Assembly: GCF_036013915.1 (NCBI RefSeq) | Contig: NZ_CP107899.1 | Coordinates: forward strand, 3,472,001 to 3,536,000 | Origin: Streptomyces sp. NBC_00464 | GTDB taxonomy: Bacteria; Actinomycetota; Actinomycetes; Streptomycetales; Streptomycetaceae | Direction of reading: 5' to 3' | Length of the DNA stretch: 64,000 nt | Part shown: in pieces, positions 1 through 7,362 of the stretch | Position numbering within the stretch: the first letter of the stretch is position 1 | Layout: every line of letters starts with the position of its first letter | Position numbers and translations under genes: made by a program | Notes under the pieces: generated by a model | The model's database searches: none | The model's input: the letters and a program-made list of their open reading frames with translations, nothing else | Told to the model about the DNA's origin: nothing

Positions 1-812
1 GTCGAGGTGATCGTGTACGAGGAGGTGGGGATGGCGTAGCTGGCGGCGAGCTTGGCGAGCCGCAGGGCCTCCGCCTTCTTCTTCGCCTCTTCCGCCGCCT
101 TCTTCTTCTCCGCGGCGATCTTGGCCTCGGCGGCGTCCTGCTTCTTCTTCGCCTCCGCGGCGGCCTTCTCGGCTGCTGCCTTCTCGGCGGCGGCCTTGAC
201 CTCGGCGTCGGCGGCGTCCTGCTGCTGCTCCGCCTGCTGGAGGATGCGGGCGCGAAGGGCCTCACCGGCGTCGGTGGTGCCCTGCTCGGCCTCGGCGGTG
301 GTGATGCCGGCGGTGGTCAGCGGGGCGGCGGCGATCGCAGCGTCGGCCTTGTCCGCCGCGGACTCGGTCTCGCCCGAGAACAGTGCGCCGACGCCCGGGA
401 GGGACTTGGCGTCGGGGAGATTGTCCGAGATGGAATCGGGCAGAGAGATGGAGACCGGCGGCTTGCTCTGGGCGGTGGCCATGCCACCCGCACCGACGGC
501 CGCGATGACGCCGACGCCGAGGACGGTGGAGCTGCGGGCCAGACCATTGCGCTGCTTGGCGACGCGGTGCTTGCCGCGCACGGGACGGACGGAGTCCTCG
601 GTGGGATTCCATTCCTCCCAGGTCCTGTCGGCCCCGGAGTCGTCGGCGCGGAAGTCGTTTCCGAAGTCGCTGCCCCGATCGGTCCCGTAATCGGTCGCGT
701 AGGCGGCCCCGTACTCCGTACCGACAACGGTTCCGGGCCGGGTGGCGAAGTCATCGCCGTACTCGGACACGAACCGGGAGGGAGCTTCGGGGGCAGGCTT
801 GTTGGACGCCAC
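1..812 (-). CDS. M23-type cell-wall hydrolase, C-terminus beyond the window
   Basis: Partial gene; about 270 N-terminal residues are visible and the reading frame runs off the left edge. The GTG start at 812 is chosen because an AAGGAG site lies about 9 bases upstream. Order: a Tyr/Asp/Gly-rich stretch (residues 15-55), a basic patch RGKHRVAKQR (79-88), one hydrophobic membrane or signal segment (93-113), then a long Ala/Lys/Glu coiled coil (about 180-255) ending at ASYAIPTSSYTITS. In Streptomyces this arrangement and this junction precede a LytM/M23 endopeptidase domain, so a secreted or membrane-tethered peptidoglycan hydrolase is inferred; the catalytic HxxxD/HxH residues are not in view. 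A c-di-AMP leader precedes it. Confidence 0.8.
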   Translation of the reverse strand, partial: MASNKPAPEAPSRFVSEYGDDFATRPGTVVGTEYGAAYATDYGTDRGSDFGNDFRADDSGADRTWEEWNPTEDSVRPVRGKHRVAKQRNGLARSSTVLGVGVIAAVGAGGMATAQSKPPVSISLPDSISDNLPDAKSLPGVGALFSGETESAADKADAAIAAAPLTTAGITTAEAEQGTTDAGEALRARILQQAEQQQDAADAEVKAAAEKAAAEKAAAEAKKKQDAAEAKIAAEKKKAAEEAKKKAEALRLAKLAASYAIPTSSYTITS

Positions 813-837
813 GGGGGCGCACTCCTTTCCTTCCTTC

Positions 838-1010
838 TCGCCTACCGGGTTAGCTGACGGGTTCGGAGCAGGAAGGTCTCCTACGGGTTCCTCCGTCTCG
901 TCACGAGACAGAGATGCCCGATTCACCCCATGTAGGTGGTTCCCCGGTTCCCTTGCGGAATTCGGCGCTCGCGCACGGTGCCGCCACTGACGGCGGCTGG
1001 GACAACCGCG
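838..1010 (-). promoter_or_regulatory. c-di-AMP riboswitch (ydaO/yuaA leader)
   Basis: Read on the minus strand, the leader of the wall-hydrolase gene contains the conserved blocks of this aptamer: AAGGGAACCGGGGAACC, then GGGGTGAATC, a variable stem (TCTCGTGACGAGA), then GGAACCCGTAGGAG, and finally GAACCCGTCAGCTAACC with CGGTAGGCG closing. It ends about 25 bases before the GTG. In actinobacteria such leaders control wall hydrolases and resuscitation factors, and c-di-AMP binding turns expression off. The 5' boundary is approximate. Confidence 0.88.
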
Positions 1011-1262
1011 CTGCGTTATCGAACGTTAATAGACACCAGGGTCCGATTCCAAGCCGTTCCCACTGATCGTTCAGGCCTTTGGCCTGGACTTTACGGGACA
1101 CAAGTGGGTGGAAACGGACGAGTTGATCACCTCCCGGTCACCATCCGTTTTCTGACGTTGCATCAAATGTTATGCGGAGGGGTGTCCTTCAGTTACGGAC
1201 GGTGGTATCGCGGTCAACCGCTCCCACCACGCCCGCCACCCAGGCCGGCCCCGGACCCGTGC

Positions 1263-2426
1263 TCACCCTCCGCCGTCCCCCAGGCCGACGATCTTCACGG
1301 TCCTGCGCCGGTCGGGCTGACCCTCGGCCGGCCGCCCGACCGCGAGCAGCGCCATGTCGTCCGTCGACTCACCGCCCGTATGCAGCCGCACGTCATCGGT
1401 CAGCGCGGACAGCAGCTCCTCGGGCCCCGGGAAGATCCGCCCCCGCAGCCGCTCGGCGGGGTCGTAGAAGACGCCTTCTGTGTCACGGGCCTCGGAGAGG
1501 CCGTCCGTATAGAGGAGGAGCGTCGCCCCGGTGGGCAGGTGCCACTCGTCCGCCCGGTCCGGCCACACCCCCAGGTCCATCCCCAGCGGCAGCGCGGGCA
1601 CCGAAGGCCCGAGGATCTCCAGCGCCCCGTCCCTGTGCAGCAGCAGCGGGTCCGGGTGGCCCCGGTTGACGATCCGCACCGAGGACGCGCCCGGCGGGAT
1701 CTCCGCGAGCACGGCGGTGACGAACCCTTCGACCGCGTCGAGGCCGCCGCGCGTGCTCGACTCGCGCGCCAGCGCGCGCTCCAGCCGTTGCGCCACGCCC
1801 TCCAGCGACTCCTCCTGCTCGGCCGCCTCCCGGAACGCCCCGATGATCACCGCCACCGCCTCCACGGCGTCCAGCCCCTTGCCGCGCACGTCCCCGACCA
1901 CCAGCCGCACCCCCTGCGGGGTGTCCGTGACCGAGAACAGGTCGCCGCCGACGAACTCGTCCGCCTGCGCCGCCTCGTACCGCGCGGCAACATGCAGCCC
2001 GCCGATCCGGTCGGACGGCGTCGGCAGCACCGCCCGCATGGCGGTCTCCGCGATGACCCGGGCCGAGGCCAGCTGCTCGTTGCTGCGCCGTACGACGTCG
2101 TTGATCACGACGGCGAGGACGGAGACGGTGAGGACGGTGAGCAGTTCGATGGACGGCACGACCCGGAACAGGGTGCCGCTGTAGAGCCGCAGCCCGATCA
2201 CGGCCACCATCGCGGCGACTCCGGTACGGATGGTGCTGGCCCGCGAGAAGAACGGCGCGGCAACCAGCGGGGCCGCCGCGAACAGTGGGATGGCGGTGAA
2301 TTCGGGCGGGGTGAAGCCGTCGAACAGCACGCCCCCGACGATCATCAGGGCAGGAAGCGCCCGGACGAACCGGCGGGTCCGCACGCCACCGGCACGCCTC
2401 TTCCGCCGCTTCTCCCGCTTCCCCAC
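1263..2426 (-). CDS. Membrane-anchored PP2C/SpoIIE-type protein phosphatase
   Basis: 387 residues. The start is a GTG with AGGAG eight bases upstream; a longer frame runs back through the tRNA and is not used. A Lys/Arg-rich tail is followed by four to five membrane segments (about 20-115, e.g. ALPALMIVGGVLFDGF and IELLTVLTVSVLAVVI). The cytoplasmic SpoIIE domain shows metal-binding FVGGDLFSV, GDVRGKGLDAVE, NRGHPDPLLL, LLLYTDGLSEARD and the terminal STDDMALLAV. It should dephosphorylate Ser/Thr on a protein partner such as an anti-anti-sigma factor; no partner gene is adjacent, so the substrate is unknown. Confidence 0.88.
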   Translation of the reverse strand: MGKREKRRKRRAGGVRTRRFVRALPALMIVGGVLFDGFTPPEFTAIPLFAAAPLVAAPFFSRASTIRTGVAAMVAVIGLRLYSGTLFRVVPSIELLTVLTVSVLAVVINDVVRRSNEQLASARVIAETAMRAVLPTPSDRIGGLHVAARYEAAQADEFVGGDLFSVTDTPQGVRLVVGDVRGKGLDAVEAVAVIIGAFREAAEQEESLEGVAQRLERALARESSTRGGLDAVEGFVTAVLAEIPPGASSVRIVNRGHPDPLLLHRDGALEILGPSVPALPLGMDLGVWPDRADEWHLPTGATLLLYTDGLSEARDTEGVFYDPAERLRGRIFPGPEELLSALTDDVRLHTGGESTDDMALLAVGRPAEGQPDRRRTVKIVGLGDGGG

Positions 2427-2584
2427 CTGCTGTTCTCCTACCCGGTGCATCCACGGCCGCGGACGGTACCGCGCACCACCCCCAGGTTTCCCGGAGCAGG
2501 GTCGCGGGGCGACTCCTCGTCGGCCAATGGGGGTACGTACGCGGTATACGGCCGGCGACCCGGCGGGCCGACGACGTACAAACG

Positions 2585-2623
2585 AATCAGGCCCGGCACG
2601 CTGTATGCATGCCGGGCCTGATT
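2585..2623 (-). terminator. Hairpin terminator after tRNA-fMet
   Basis: Perfect 14-bp inverted repeat (AATCAGGCCCGGCA and its complement) with an 11-base loop, a few bases downstream of the tRNA on the minus strand. Confidence 0.75.
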
Positions 2624-2629
2624 CTTCAG

Positions 2630-2703
2630 TAGCGGGGACAGGATTTGAACCTGCGACCTCTGGGTTATGAGCCCAGCGAGCTACCGAGCTGCTCCACCCC
2701 GCG
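2630..2703 (-). tRNA. tRNA-fMet (CAU), initiator
   Basis: 74 bases, cloverleaf with CAU anticodon. Three consecutive G-C pairs in the anticodon stem (GGG/CCC) and an unpaired first acceptor position (C1 opposite U72) mark it as initiator rather than elongator tRNA. CCA is not encoded. Confidence 0.93.
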
Positions 2704-3204
2704 TCGGTAAACACAACTCTACGGCATGTTCGAGGCACTCATGACCACCCGGCGCCCACACCTCCGCGGGCGGCACCCCGACCGGCCGGCCTCGCACACA
2801 GCGGCGGGCCGGCGCCCGCACGGTCGGCGGGCAGGTACCCGTACGACCGGCGGGCAGGCACCCGCACCCCGACCCATGACGGCGCTCCGCCGCGAACCAC
2901 GACCGCCCCTCCCCAACCGCAGGACGAGAAAAGCGGATCGGCGTCGACGAAACCGAACAAACCACCCCAGCAACCCCTTTGGCGGTCAGGAACATCTCCA
3001 CCCCCGTGGACGATCTTCGCGATGCCGTCAAAGTGTCGAAAACGAGAAGGTGTTGCAAGGAACACGTGTTCTGCCGCAAGGTAACTGCTGCATCCCCCGG
3101 CATGGTGGGCTGCCCGTGCGAGCAGGCCCGGGAGTGCGCATGTCGCCGCGCCCGTCAAGCCGCTCCCGGTCTCTCATCGCAGCCTGTCTGGAGGGCCCTC
3201 GACG
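2704..3204. other. Intergenic stretch without a convincing gene
   Basis: No frame here has a ribosome site, recognisable protein or consistent codon bias. It holds a 23-bp imperfect triplicate repeat (2803-2871). Promoters for the following small membrane protein presumably lie near its right end; none is clear. Confidence 0.5.
2803..2871. repeat. 23-bp tandem repeat, three imperfect copies
   Basis: Units start GGCGGGCCGGCGCCCGCA, GGCGGGCAGGTACCCGTA and GGCGGGCAGGCACCCGCA, each 23 bases. The middle of each unit is itself near-palindromic. Confidence 0.7.
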
Positions 3205-3585
3205 ATGACCGCACCGCTCACCCCCGCTCCCGCCCCTGCCCCGGCCGCCACGGCCGCCCCGCCCTCGCCCGTGCGCGGCGCCGTCATCAGCGGTCTCATC
3301 GGCGGCCTGATGGGTGCGGTGATGAGCGCGGCGGTGAACTACGCCGCCGTCGGCCTGCCGGACAGCGAGTCGGCCAATGCGATCAACCACGCGATATCGG
3401 GCCTGATCAGTGGGTTCATCGCCGGCTTCATCGGAATCCTGGTGCACAGCCGGAAGGCTTCCGCGGCCGCACGCGCGGCGGAGCCCGGGGCGGCAGCCAC
3501 GATTCCGCAGCAGGCCGAGCCCGCGGAGCGCTCCACCGAACCGGCCACGGCCGAGGCCCCTGCTTCCGCCGTATCGAAGAAGTAG
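3205..3585 (+). CDS. Small membrane protein of unknown function
   Basis: 126 residues. ATG preceded by GGAGG at about ten bases. A Pro/Ala-rich head (1-23) is followed by two hydrophobic segments, GAVISGLIGGLMGAVMSAA (25-43) and a second from about 64 to 81 (AISGLISGFIAGFIGI), linked by a short polar loop with DSESANAIN. The Ala/Glu-rich tail (85-126) ends in SKK. Glycine zippers in both segments suggest helix packing or oligomerisation. I do not recognise the family. The next gene is also a small membrane protein but is separated by about 165 bases. Confidence 0.6.
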   Translation: MTAPLTPAPAPAPAATAAPPSPVRGAVISGLIGGLMGAVMSAAVNYAAVGLPDSESANAINHAISGLISGFIAGFIGILVHSRKASAAARAAEPGAAATIPQQAEPAERSTEPATAEAPASAVSKK

Positions 3586-3751
3586 TCACCGCACCCCACG
3601 CCACCGCATTCCACCCCGCACCGCATCGCGCCCACCCGTTCCCTTTCGCTCTCCCGGCGGAACGCAGGAAACCCCAACGGGCGAGTGCGTAAATGCGGTG
3701 ATATGACTGATTTCAGATTCAGCCATTCAACGCGGCGCCTGGAGTGGAACG

Positions 3752-4162
3752 ATGGATGACTACCCCCTGCTCAACCTGTTCTGGACCATGCTCTGGTTCT
3801 TCCTCTGGATCATGTGGCTCTTCCTCCTGTTCCGGGTCATCATGGACATCTTCCGCAGTGACGACCTCGGCGGCTGGGCGAAGGCGGGCTGGCTGGTGCT
3901 GGCCCTGGTGCTGCCGTATCTGGGCGTCCTGATCTACGTCATCGCGCGCGGCAAATCCATGGGGACGCGCGATGTGAAGGAAGCGAAGGAACGTGACGCG
4001 GCCTTCAAGGCGTACGTGAGAGACGCAGCGGGCACGTCCGACGCGAACGGTGCGCCGAAGAGCAGCCACGTCGAGGATCTGTCGAAGCTCGCGGACCTCA
4101 AGGACAAGGGCGCCATCTCGGAAGAGGAGTACCAGCGGGCGAAGACGAAGCTCCTCGTCTGA
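3752..4162 (+). CDS. SHOCT-domain membrane protein
   Basis: 136 residues, ATG with GGAGTGG upstream. Two membrane segments (about 7-31 and 46-64; the second contains GWLVLALVLPYLGVLIYVIARG) form the phospholipase-D-nuclease N-terminal type module common in actinobacteria. The C-terminus (about 107-136, LSKLADLKDKGAISEEEYQRAK) is a SHOCT motif, a short helical pair thought to mediate oligomerisation. Function is not established for this family; a membrane scaffold or stress role is usually guessed. A hairpin at 4211-4243 closes the unit. Confidence 0.8.
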   Translation: MDDYPLLNLFWTMLWFFLWIMWLFLLFRVIMDIFRSDDLGGWAKAGWLVLALVLPYLGVLIYVIARGKSMGTRDVKEAKERDAAFKAYVRDAAGTSDANGAPKSSHVEDLSKLADLKDKGAISEEEYQRAKTKLLV

Positions 4163-4486
4163 CCCCCGGATCGTCTGACCCTCGGATCGGCTGATCCCCG
4201 GGCACACGGCGGCGGTGCCGGCAGCTCCACGGCCGGCACCGCCGTCGTGCCACGGTGAACGACGCGGGCGGCGCTCCCCCGGCGTACCGCCCCTACGCCG
4301 TCCGCGTCGCTCACCGCCTCAATAAGTACCAGCCCCTGAGGCGGAATTGACCCTATGAGGTCAGAGGTGGACGCGACCCGCCCGGACCGCTCGAATGCCT
4401 CGGCCGTCCGTGCACGCCTCCCGTAATCTGCCCGGTGTTGGACTGGGGAAAGCAACCCCGAGCAATCGGGGGAGGGGGACGACTCC
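4163..4486. other. Intergenic region with one terminator
   Basis: Contains the hairpin at 4211-4243 and then about 240 bases leading to the FHA-protein gene. No further gene is seen; the promoter of the FHA-kinase operon must lie here but no clear -35/-10 pair stands out. Confidence 0.45.
4211..4243 (+). terminator. Hairpin terminator after the SHOCT gene
   Basis: Perfect 12-bp inverted repeat GGCGGTGCCGGC / GCCGGCACCGCC with a 9-base loop, 50 bases past the stop. No T-run, as is usual for Streptomyces terminators. Confidence 0.65.
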
Positions 4487-5230
4487 ATGTACAGCGTCAT
4501 CGTCGTGCCGCCGTCGTGCGGCAGTGTCACCGAACAACTGAGGATCGGCGCCGGCGAGCGCATCGAGTTCGGCAGGGCGGAGCCCGGGGGCGGCGGACTC
4601 GTCATCGCACACGCGGGGGTTCCTCGGATCGCCGGGGAGATCGCGGCGCACCGAACGTTCTGGCTGCTGAGCAATCTCAGCGAGGACCAGACCTATGTGG
4701 TGGAGAACCCGGAGGGCGCCGGCGAACACGTCAAGGTCGCGCCGGGCCGCGTGGACGCACCCGTGCCCTTCGAGCTGTCGCGGGTGACCCTGCCCGCCGC
4801 GGGCGACCTGCTCACCTTCGACGTATGGGCGCCGCGGCACGCCTTCCGCACCGCCGAGCGCGGCGAGCTGGAGGGCGCCGGCACCGTCCCGGCGTTCGCC
4901 CTGGACCGCACCAAGCGGTACTTCGCGGTCCTGGCCGCCCTGTGCGAACGGCGCCTGCGCGGTGAGCCCAGCGCCCCGTTGCCCGCCGTCGAGGAGATCG
5001 TGGAGCGGCTGCGCCCCAGCTGGCCCAAGGTCAGCCGCTCGGCCGTCTACTGGAACATCGACTACCTCGCCCTCAAGTTACGGCTGCGGCCGGGCCCGGA
5101 CACGGCCGAGCCCGGCCGGCGCACGCACGGCAAGAAGGAGTCCCTGGCGTCGCTCGCCCTGCGCTTCGACCTGGTCCGCGAGGACGACCTCGTGGCGCTC
5201 GCGCCGGTCCCGTCCGAGGCGGCGCGGTGA
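4487..5230 (+). CDS. FHA-domain protein with C-terminal winged-helix region; contains a TTA codon
   Basis: 247 residues, ATG with GGGGGAGGGG about eight bases upstream. The first ~115 residues look like an FHA phosphothreonine-binding fold: IEFGRAEPGG, a VPRIAGEI strand, WLLSNLS and a TYVVEN core. Residues ~140-198 resemble a helix-turn-helix (KRYFAVLAALCERR...SRSAVYWNIDYLALKLRL). Codon 198 (bases 5078-5080) is TTA, the rare leucine codon read by the bldA tRNA. The stop overlaps the kinase start by four bases (GTGA), so translation of the two is probably coupled. It likely binds the phosphorylated kinase or its substrate and may also bind DNA; both are inference. Confidence 0.82.
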   Translation: MYSVIVVPPSCGSVTEQLRIGAGERIEFGRAEPGGGGLVIAHAGVPRIAGEIAAHRTFWLLSNLSEDQTYVVENPEGAGEHVKVAPGRVDAPVPFELSRVTLPAAGDLLTFDVWAPRHAFRTAERGELEGAGTVPAFALDRTKRYFAVLAALCERRLRGEPSAPLPAVEEIVERLRPSWPKVSRSAVYWNIDYLALKLRLRPGPDTAEPGRRTHGKKESLASLALRFDLVREDDLVALAPVPSEAAR

Positions 5231-6570
5231 CCCGGCGGCCGTACGCGGTCCCGGTGCCCAAGGGCTACCGGATCGGGCTGTGGGAGGTGCGCGCGCCGGT
5301 CGCTTCCGGGGCGTTCGCCACGGTCTACGAGGCGGTCCGCCGCACCGCCTCCGACGACGGCGAGCTGCCCCACCGGGTGGCGCTGAAGTTCCTGCCCACC
5401 GGCACCCGCACCCCGCGCCAGCTGCACCACCTGCGCGACCTGGCCGACCGTGAGGTGCAGCTGCTGCGACGGCTCCGCTCGCCCCGGCTGATCCGGATGT
5501 ACGACACGCTGACGGTCGACGACCCGGACCACCCCGAGCTGGACGGCTCGACCGTCCTCGTACTGGAACGGGCCGAGGGCTCCTTGGACGCCGTACTGGC
5601 CCGGACCCCGGCACCCGGGTCCGGGCCCGCGCTGCTGGCCCAGATCTGCGAGGGCCTGCACCAGCTGCACCACGCCGGCTGGGTGCACGGCGATCTGAAG
5701 CCGGCGAACGTACTGCTGATGGCGGACGGTTCGGCCCGGCTCGCGGACTTCAACATGGCCGCGGAGATGGAGGGCACCCACGCCTACACGCCCGCCTTCT
5801 CCACCCCCGACTACACACCGCCCGAACTCCTGTGGCCGGAGGTGGACGAGCGCGGGACACGGATCCGGCCCTCCGCCGACGTCTGGGCCTTCGGCGTACT
5901 CGCGCATGTCGTCCTGACCGGGGAGTTCCCGCTTCCCGGCAGCACCTCGGAGGCACGCTCCGACGCGGCGATGCGTTACGCGAGCGGCCGTGAGGAACTG
6001 CGCCTGTCCCCCGGTCTCCCCGATGCCTGGCGGGAGATCCTGCGGGACTGCCTGGCCCCGAACCACTGCGAACGTGCGGCCGGTACCGCCGAGTTGCTGC
6101 GCCGCGTGGAGGAGGCGACGGGCACCGCCCGGTCGGCCCGGCTGCCGAGGCTGCGTCCCCGGCGGTGGCGCCGTCCGGCCCTGGTGGCGGCCCTCGCGGC
6201 AGCGGTGGTGGGTGCGGCGGGCCTCACCTACTCCGCCCCGTGGGAATCGGACCCGGCCGCCGCGGCGCCCCCCACCTGCGAGAAGCCCGTGGTCTACGAG
6301 GACGCCTCCCACCGGGCCGGATACATGGCGGGCCACAGCGGCACGTGGGACTTCACCATCAAGCGGGGAGACGGCGGAAGCCAGGTCAGGGAGTTGCAGT
6401 GCCTGCTCAGGCATCTGCACGGCATCGAAGAGGTCGGCGAGGTGGACGGCGACTTCGGCCCGATGACCCACGGGGCCGTCGTCATCTTCCAGAAGCGGGC
6501 GGGGCTGGACGCGGACGGCATGGTCGGACCTGCCACCTGGCGCGCGCTGCGCAGGGGCGAAGCGGCATGA
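5227..6570 (+). CDS. Ser/Thr protein kinase with transmembrane segment and external peptidoglycan-binding domain
   Basis: 447 residues, GTG overlapping the preceding stop. Kinase domain (about 15-300): Gly-rich VASGAFATVYEA, ATP-binding Lys in VALKFLP, helix-C Glu in DREVQLLRRL, catalytic WVHGDLKPANVLL, and DFN where DFG is usual; PPELL replaces APE. The HGD form makes it a non-RD kinase. A single membrane helix (about 320-341, PALVAALAAAVVGAAGLTYS) separates it from an outer domain with two Cys and a PG_binding_1 fold (VGEVDGDFGPMTHGAVVIFQ...DGMVGPATWRAL). It replaces the PASTA repeats of PknB with a different wall-binding module, so sensing of peptidoglycan is inferred. Confidence 0.9.
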   Translation: MTRRPYAVPVPKGYRIGLWEVRAPVASGAFATVYEAVRRTASDDGELPHRVALKFLPTGTRTPRQLHHLRDLADREVQLLRRLRSPRLIRMYDTLTVDDPDHPELDGSTVLVLERAEGSLDAVLARTPAPGSGPALLAQICEGLHQLHHAGWVHGDLKPANVLLMADGSARLADFNMAAEMEGTHAYTPAFSTPDYTPPELLWPEVDERGTRIRPSADVWAFGVLAHVVLTGEFPLPGSTSEARSDAAMRYASGREELRLSPGLPDAWREILRDCLAPNHCERAAGTAELLRRVEEATGTARSARLPRLRPRRWRRPALVAALAAAVVGAAGLTYSAPWESDPAAAAPPTCEKPVVYEDASHRAGYMAGHSGTWDFTIKRGDGGSQVRELQCLLRHLHGIEEVGEVDGDFGPMTHGAVVIFQKRAGLDADGMVGPATWRALRRGEAA

Positions 6571-6697
6571 AGACCGCTGAGCACGGGGTGCGGACTCTCC
6601 ACACCTGAAATGTTGCAGGTACCGTCACCGCCCCTTCCCGCCCAGCATGGGCACAGCGAGAACAACGCGCTTGAACCCAACGGGGGAAGGACCCTTC

Positions 6698-7276
6698 ATG
6701 AGCTTCCGTACCACTCGCGCCCGCCTCTGCACCGCCGCCGTCGCCGCGCTCGCCGCCGGCACCCTGGCGGTGGGCGCCTCACCCGCCGCGGCCTCCGCCT
6801 CCAGCGGATACGTCAGCGGAGCCGACTCCTACTACGACGACTTCGGGGACGAGGGCACCCTTTCGACGTCGTCGTACTCCAGCTCCAACGCCACCTGCCT
6901 GTGGCAGATCATCCTGCTGGCGGAGGGCGCCAAGGAGAGCAACGGCACCGCCTTCGACTGGGCCGACATCGACGGCCACTTCGGCCCGAACACGAAGGAA
7001 GCCACGGAGAGCCTCCAGAGTTCCTGGAGCCTCGGGGTGGACGGCAAGGTCGGGCCGCAGACCTTCGGCGCCGCGGACACCCAGTGGAACTCGTCCACCG
7101 GCAGCGGCGAACTGGAGTACCGCGGCGCCGGCTCGACCGACGCCACGAAGTTCAAGCTGCGGTACCACGGCGCGAAGGCCTACTTCGACTTCTACCGGAC
7201 GGCCTCCGGGCAGTACCGCTTCTTCCACGACGGCGCTTGGCACTACGCGAGCTACGCCTCCAACACCTGCGACTGA
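6698..7276 (+). CDS. Secreted peptidoglycan-binding-domain protein
   Basis: 192 residues; the ATG at 6698 is taken because GGGGGAAGGA lies just upstream and a Sec signal peptide follows (RTTRARLCTAAVAALAAG..., cleavage near PAAASA, about residue 30). The mature protein has a PG_binding_1-type module (about 75-125: TCLWQIILL...DIDGHFGPNTKEAT...SLGVDGKVGPQTFGA) and a C-terminal domain rich in Tyr/Phe (KLRYHGAKAYFDFYR). Two Cys, one in the module and one two residues from the end, could form a disulfide. It lies about 130 bases after the kinase, whose outer domain is of the same family. Confidence 0.85.
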   Translation: MSFRTTRARLCTAAVAALAAGTLAVGASPAAASASSGYVSGADSYYDDFGDEGTLSTSSYSSSNATCLWQIILLAEGAKESNGTAFDWADIDGHFGPNTKEATESLQSSWSLGVDGKVGPQTFGAADTQWNSSTGSGELEYRGAGSTDATKFKLRYHGAKAYFDFYRTASGQYRFFHDGAWHYASYASNTCD

Positions 7277-7298
7277 CGATCGCCTGTGCTCGGACGGT

Positions 7299-7327
7299 GG
7301 GCGCACCGGCCACAGGCCGGTGCGCCC
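7299..7327. terminator. Hairpin between convergent genes
   Basis: Perfect 12-bp stem (GGGCGCACCGGC / GCCGGTGCGCCC) with 5-base loop between the stop of the secreted protein and that of the alkylsulfatase; it can serve either strand. Confidence 0.7.
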
Positions 7328-7362
7328 ATCAGCGATTCCGCCCCGCCGCTCGACGGACCTGC

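Noticed and set aside
2427..2738. N-terminal extension of the PP2C phosphatase
   Set aside because: The longer frame passes through tRNA-fMet and its terminator; the GTG at 2426 has a proper ribosome site.
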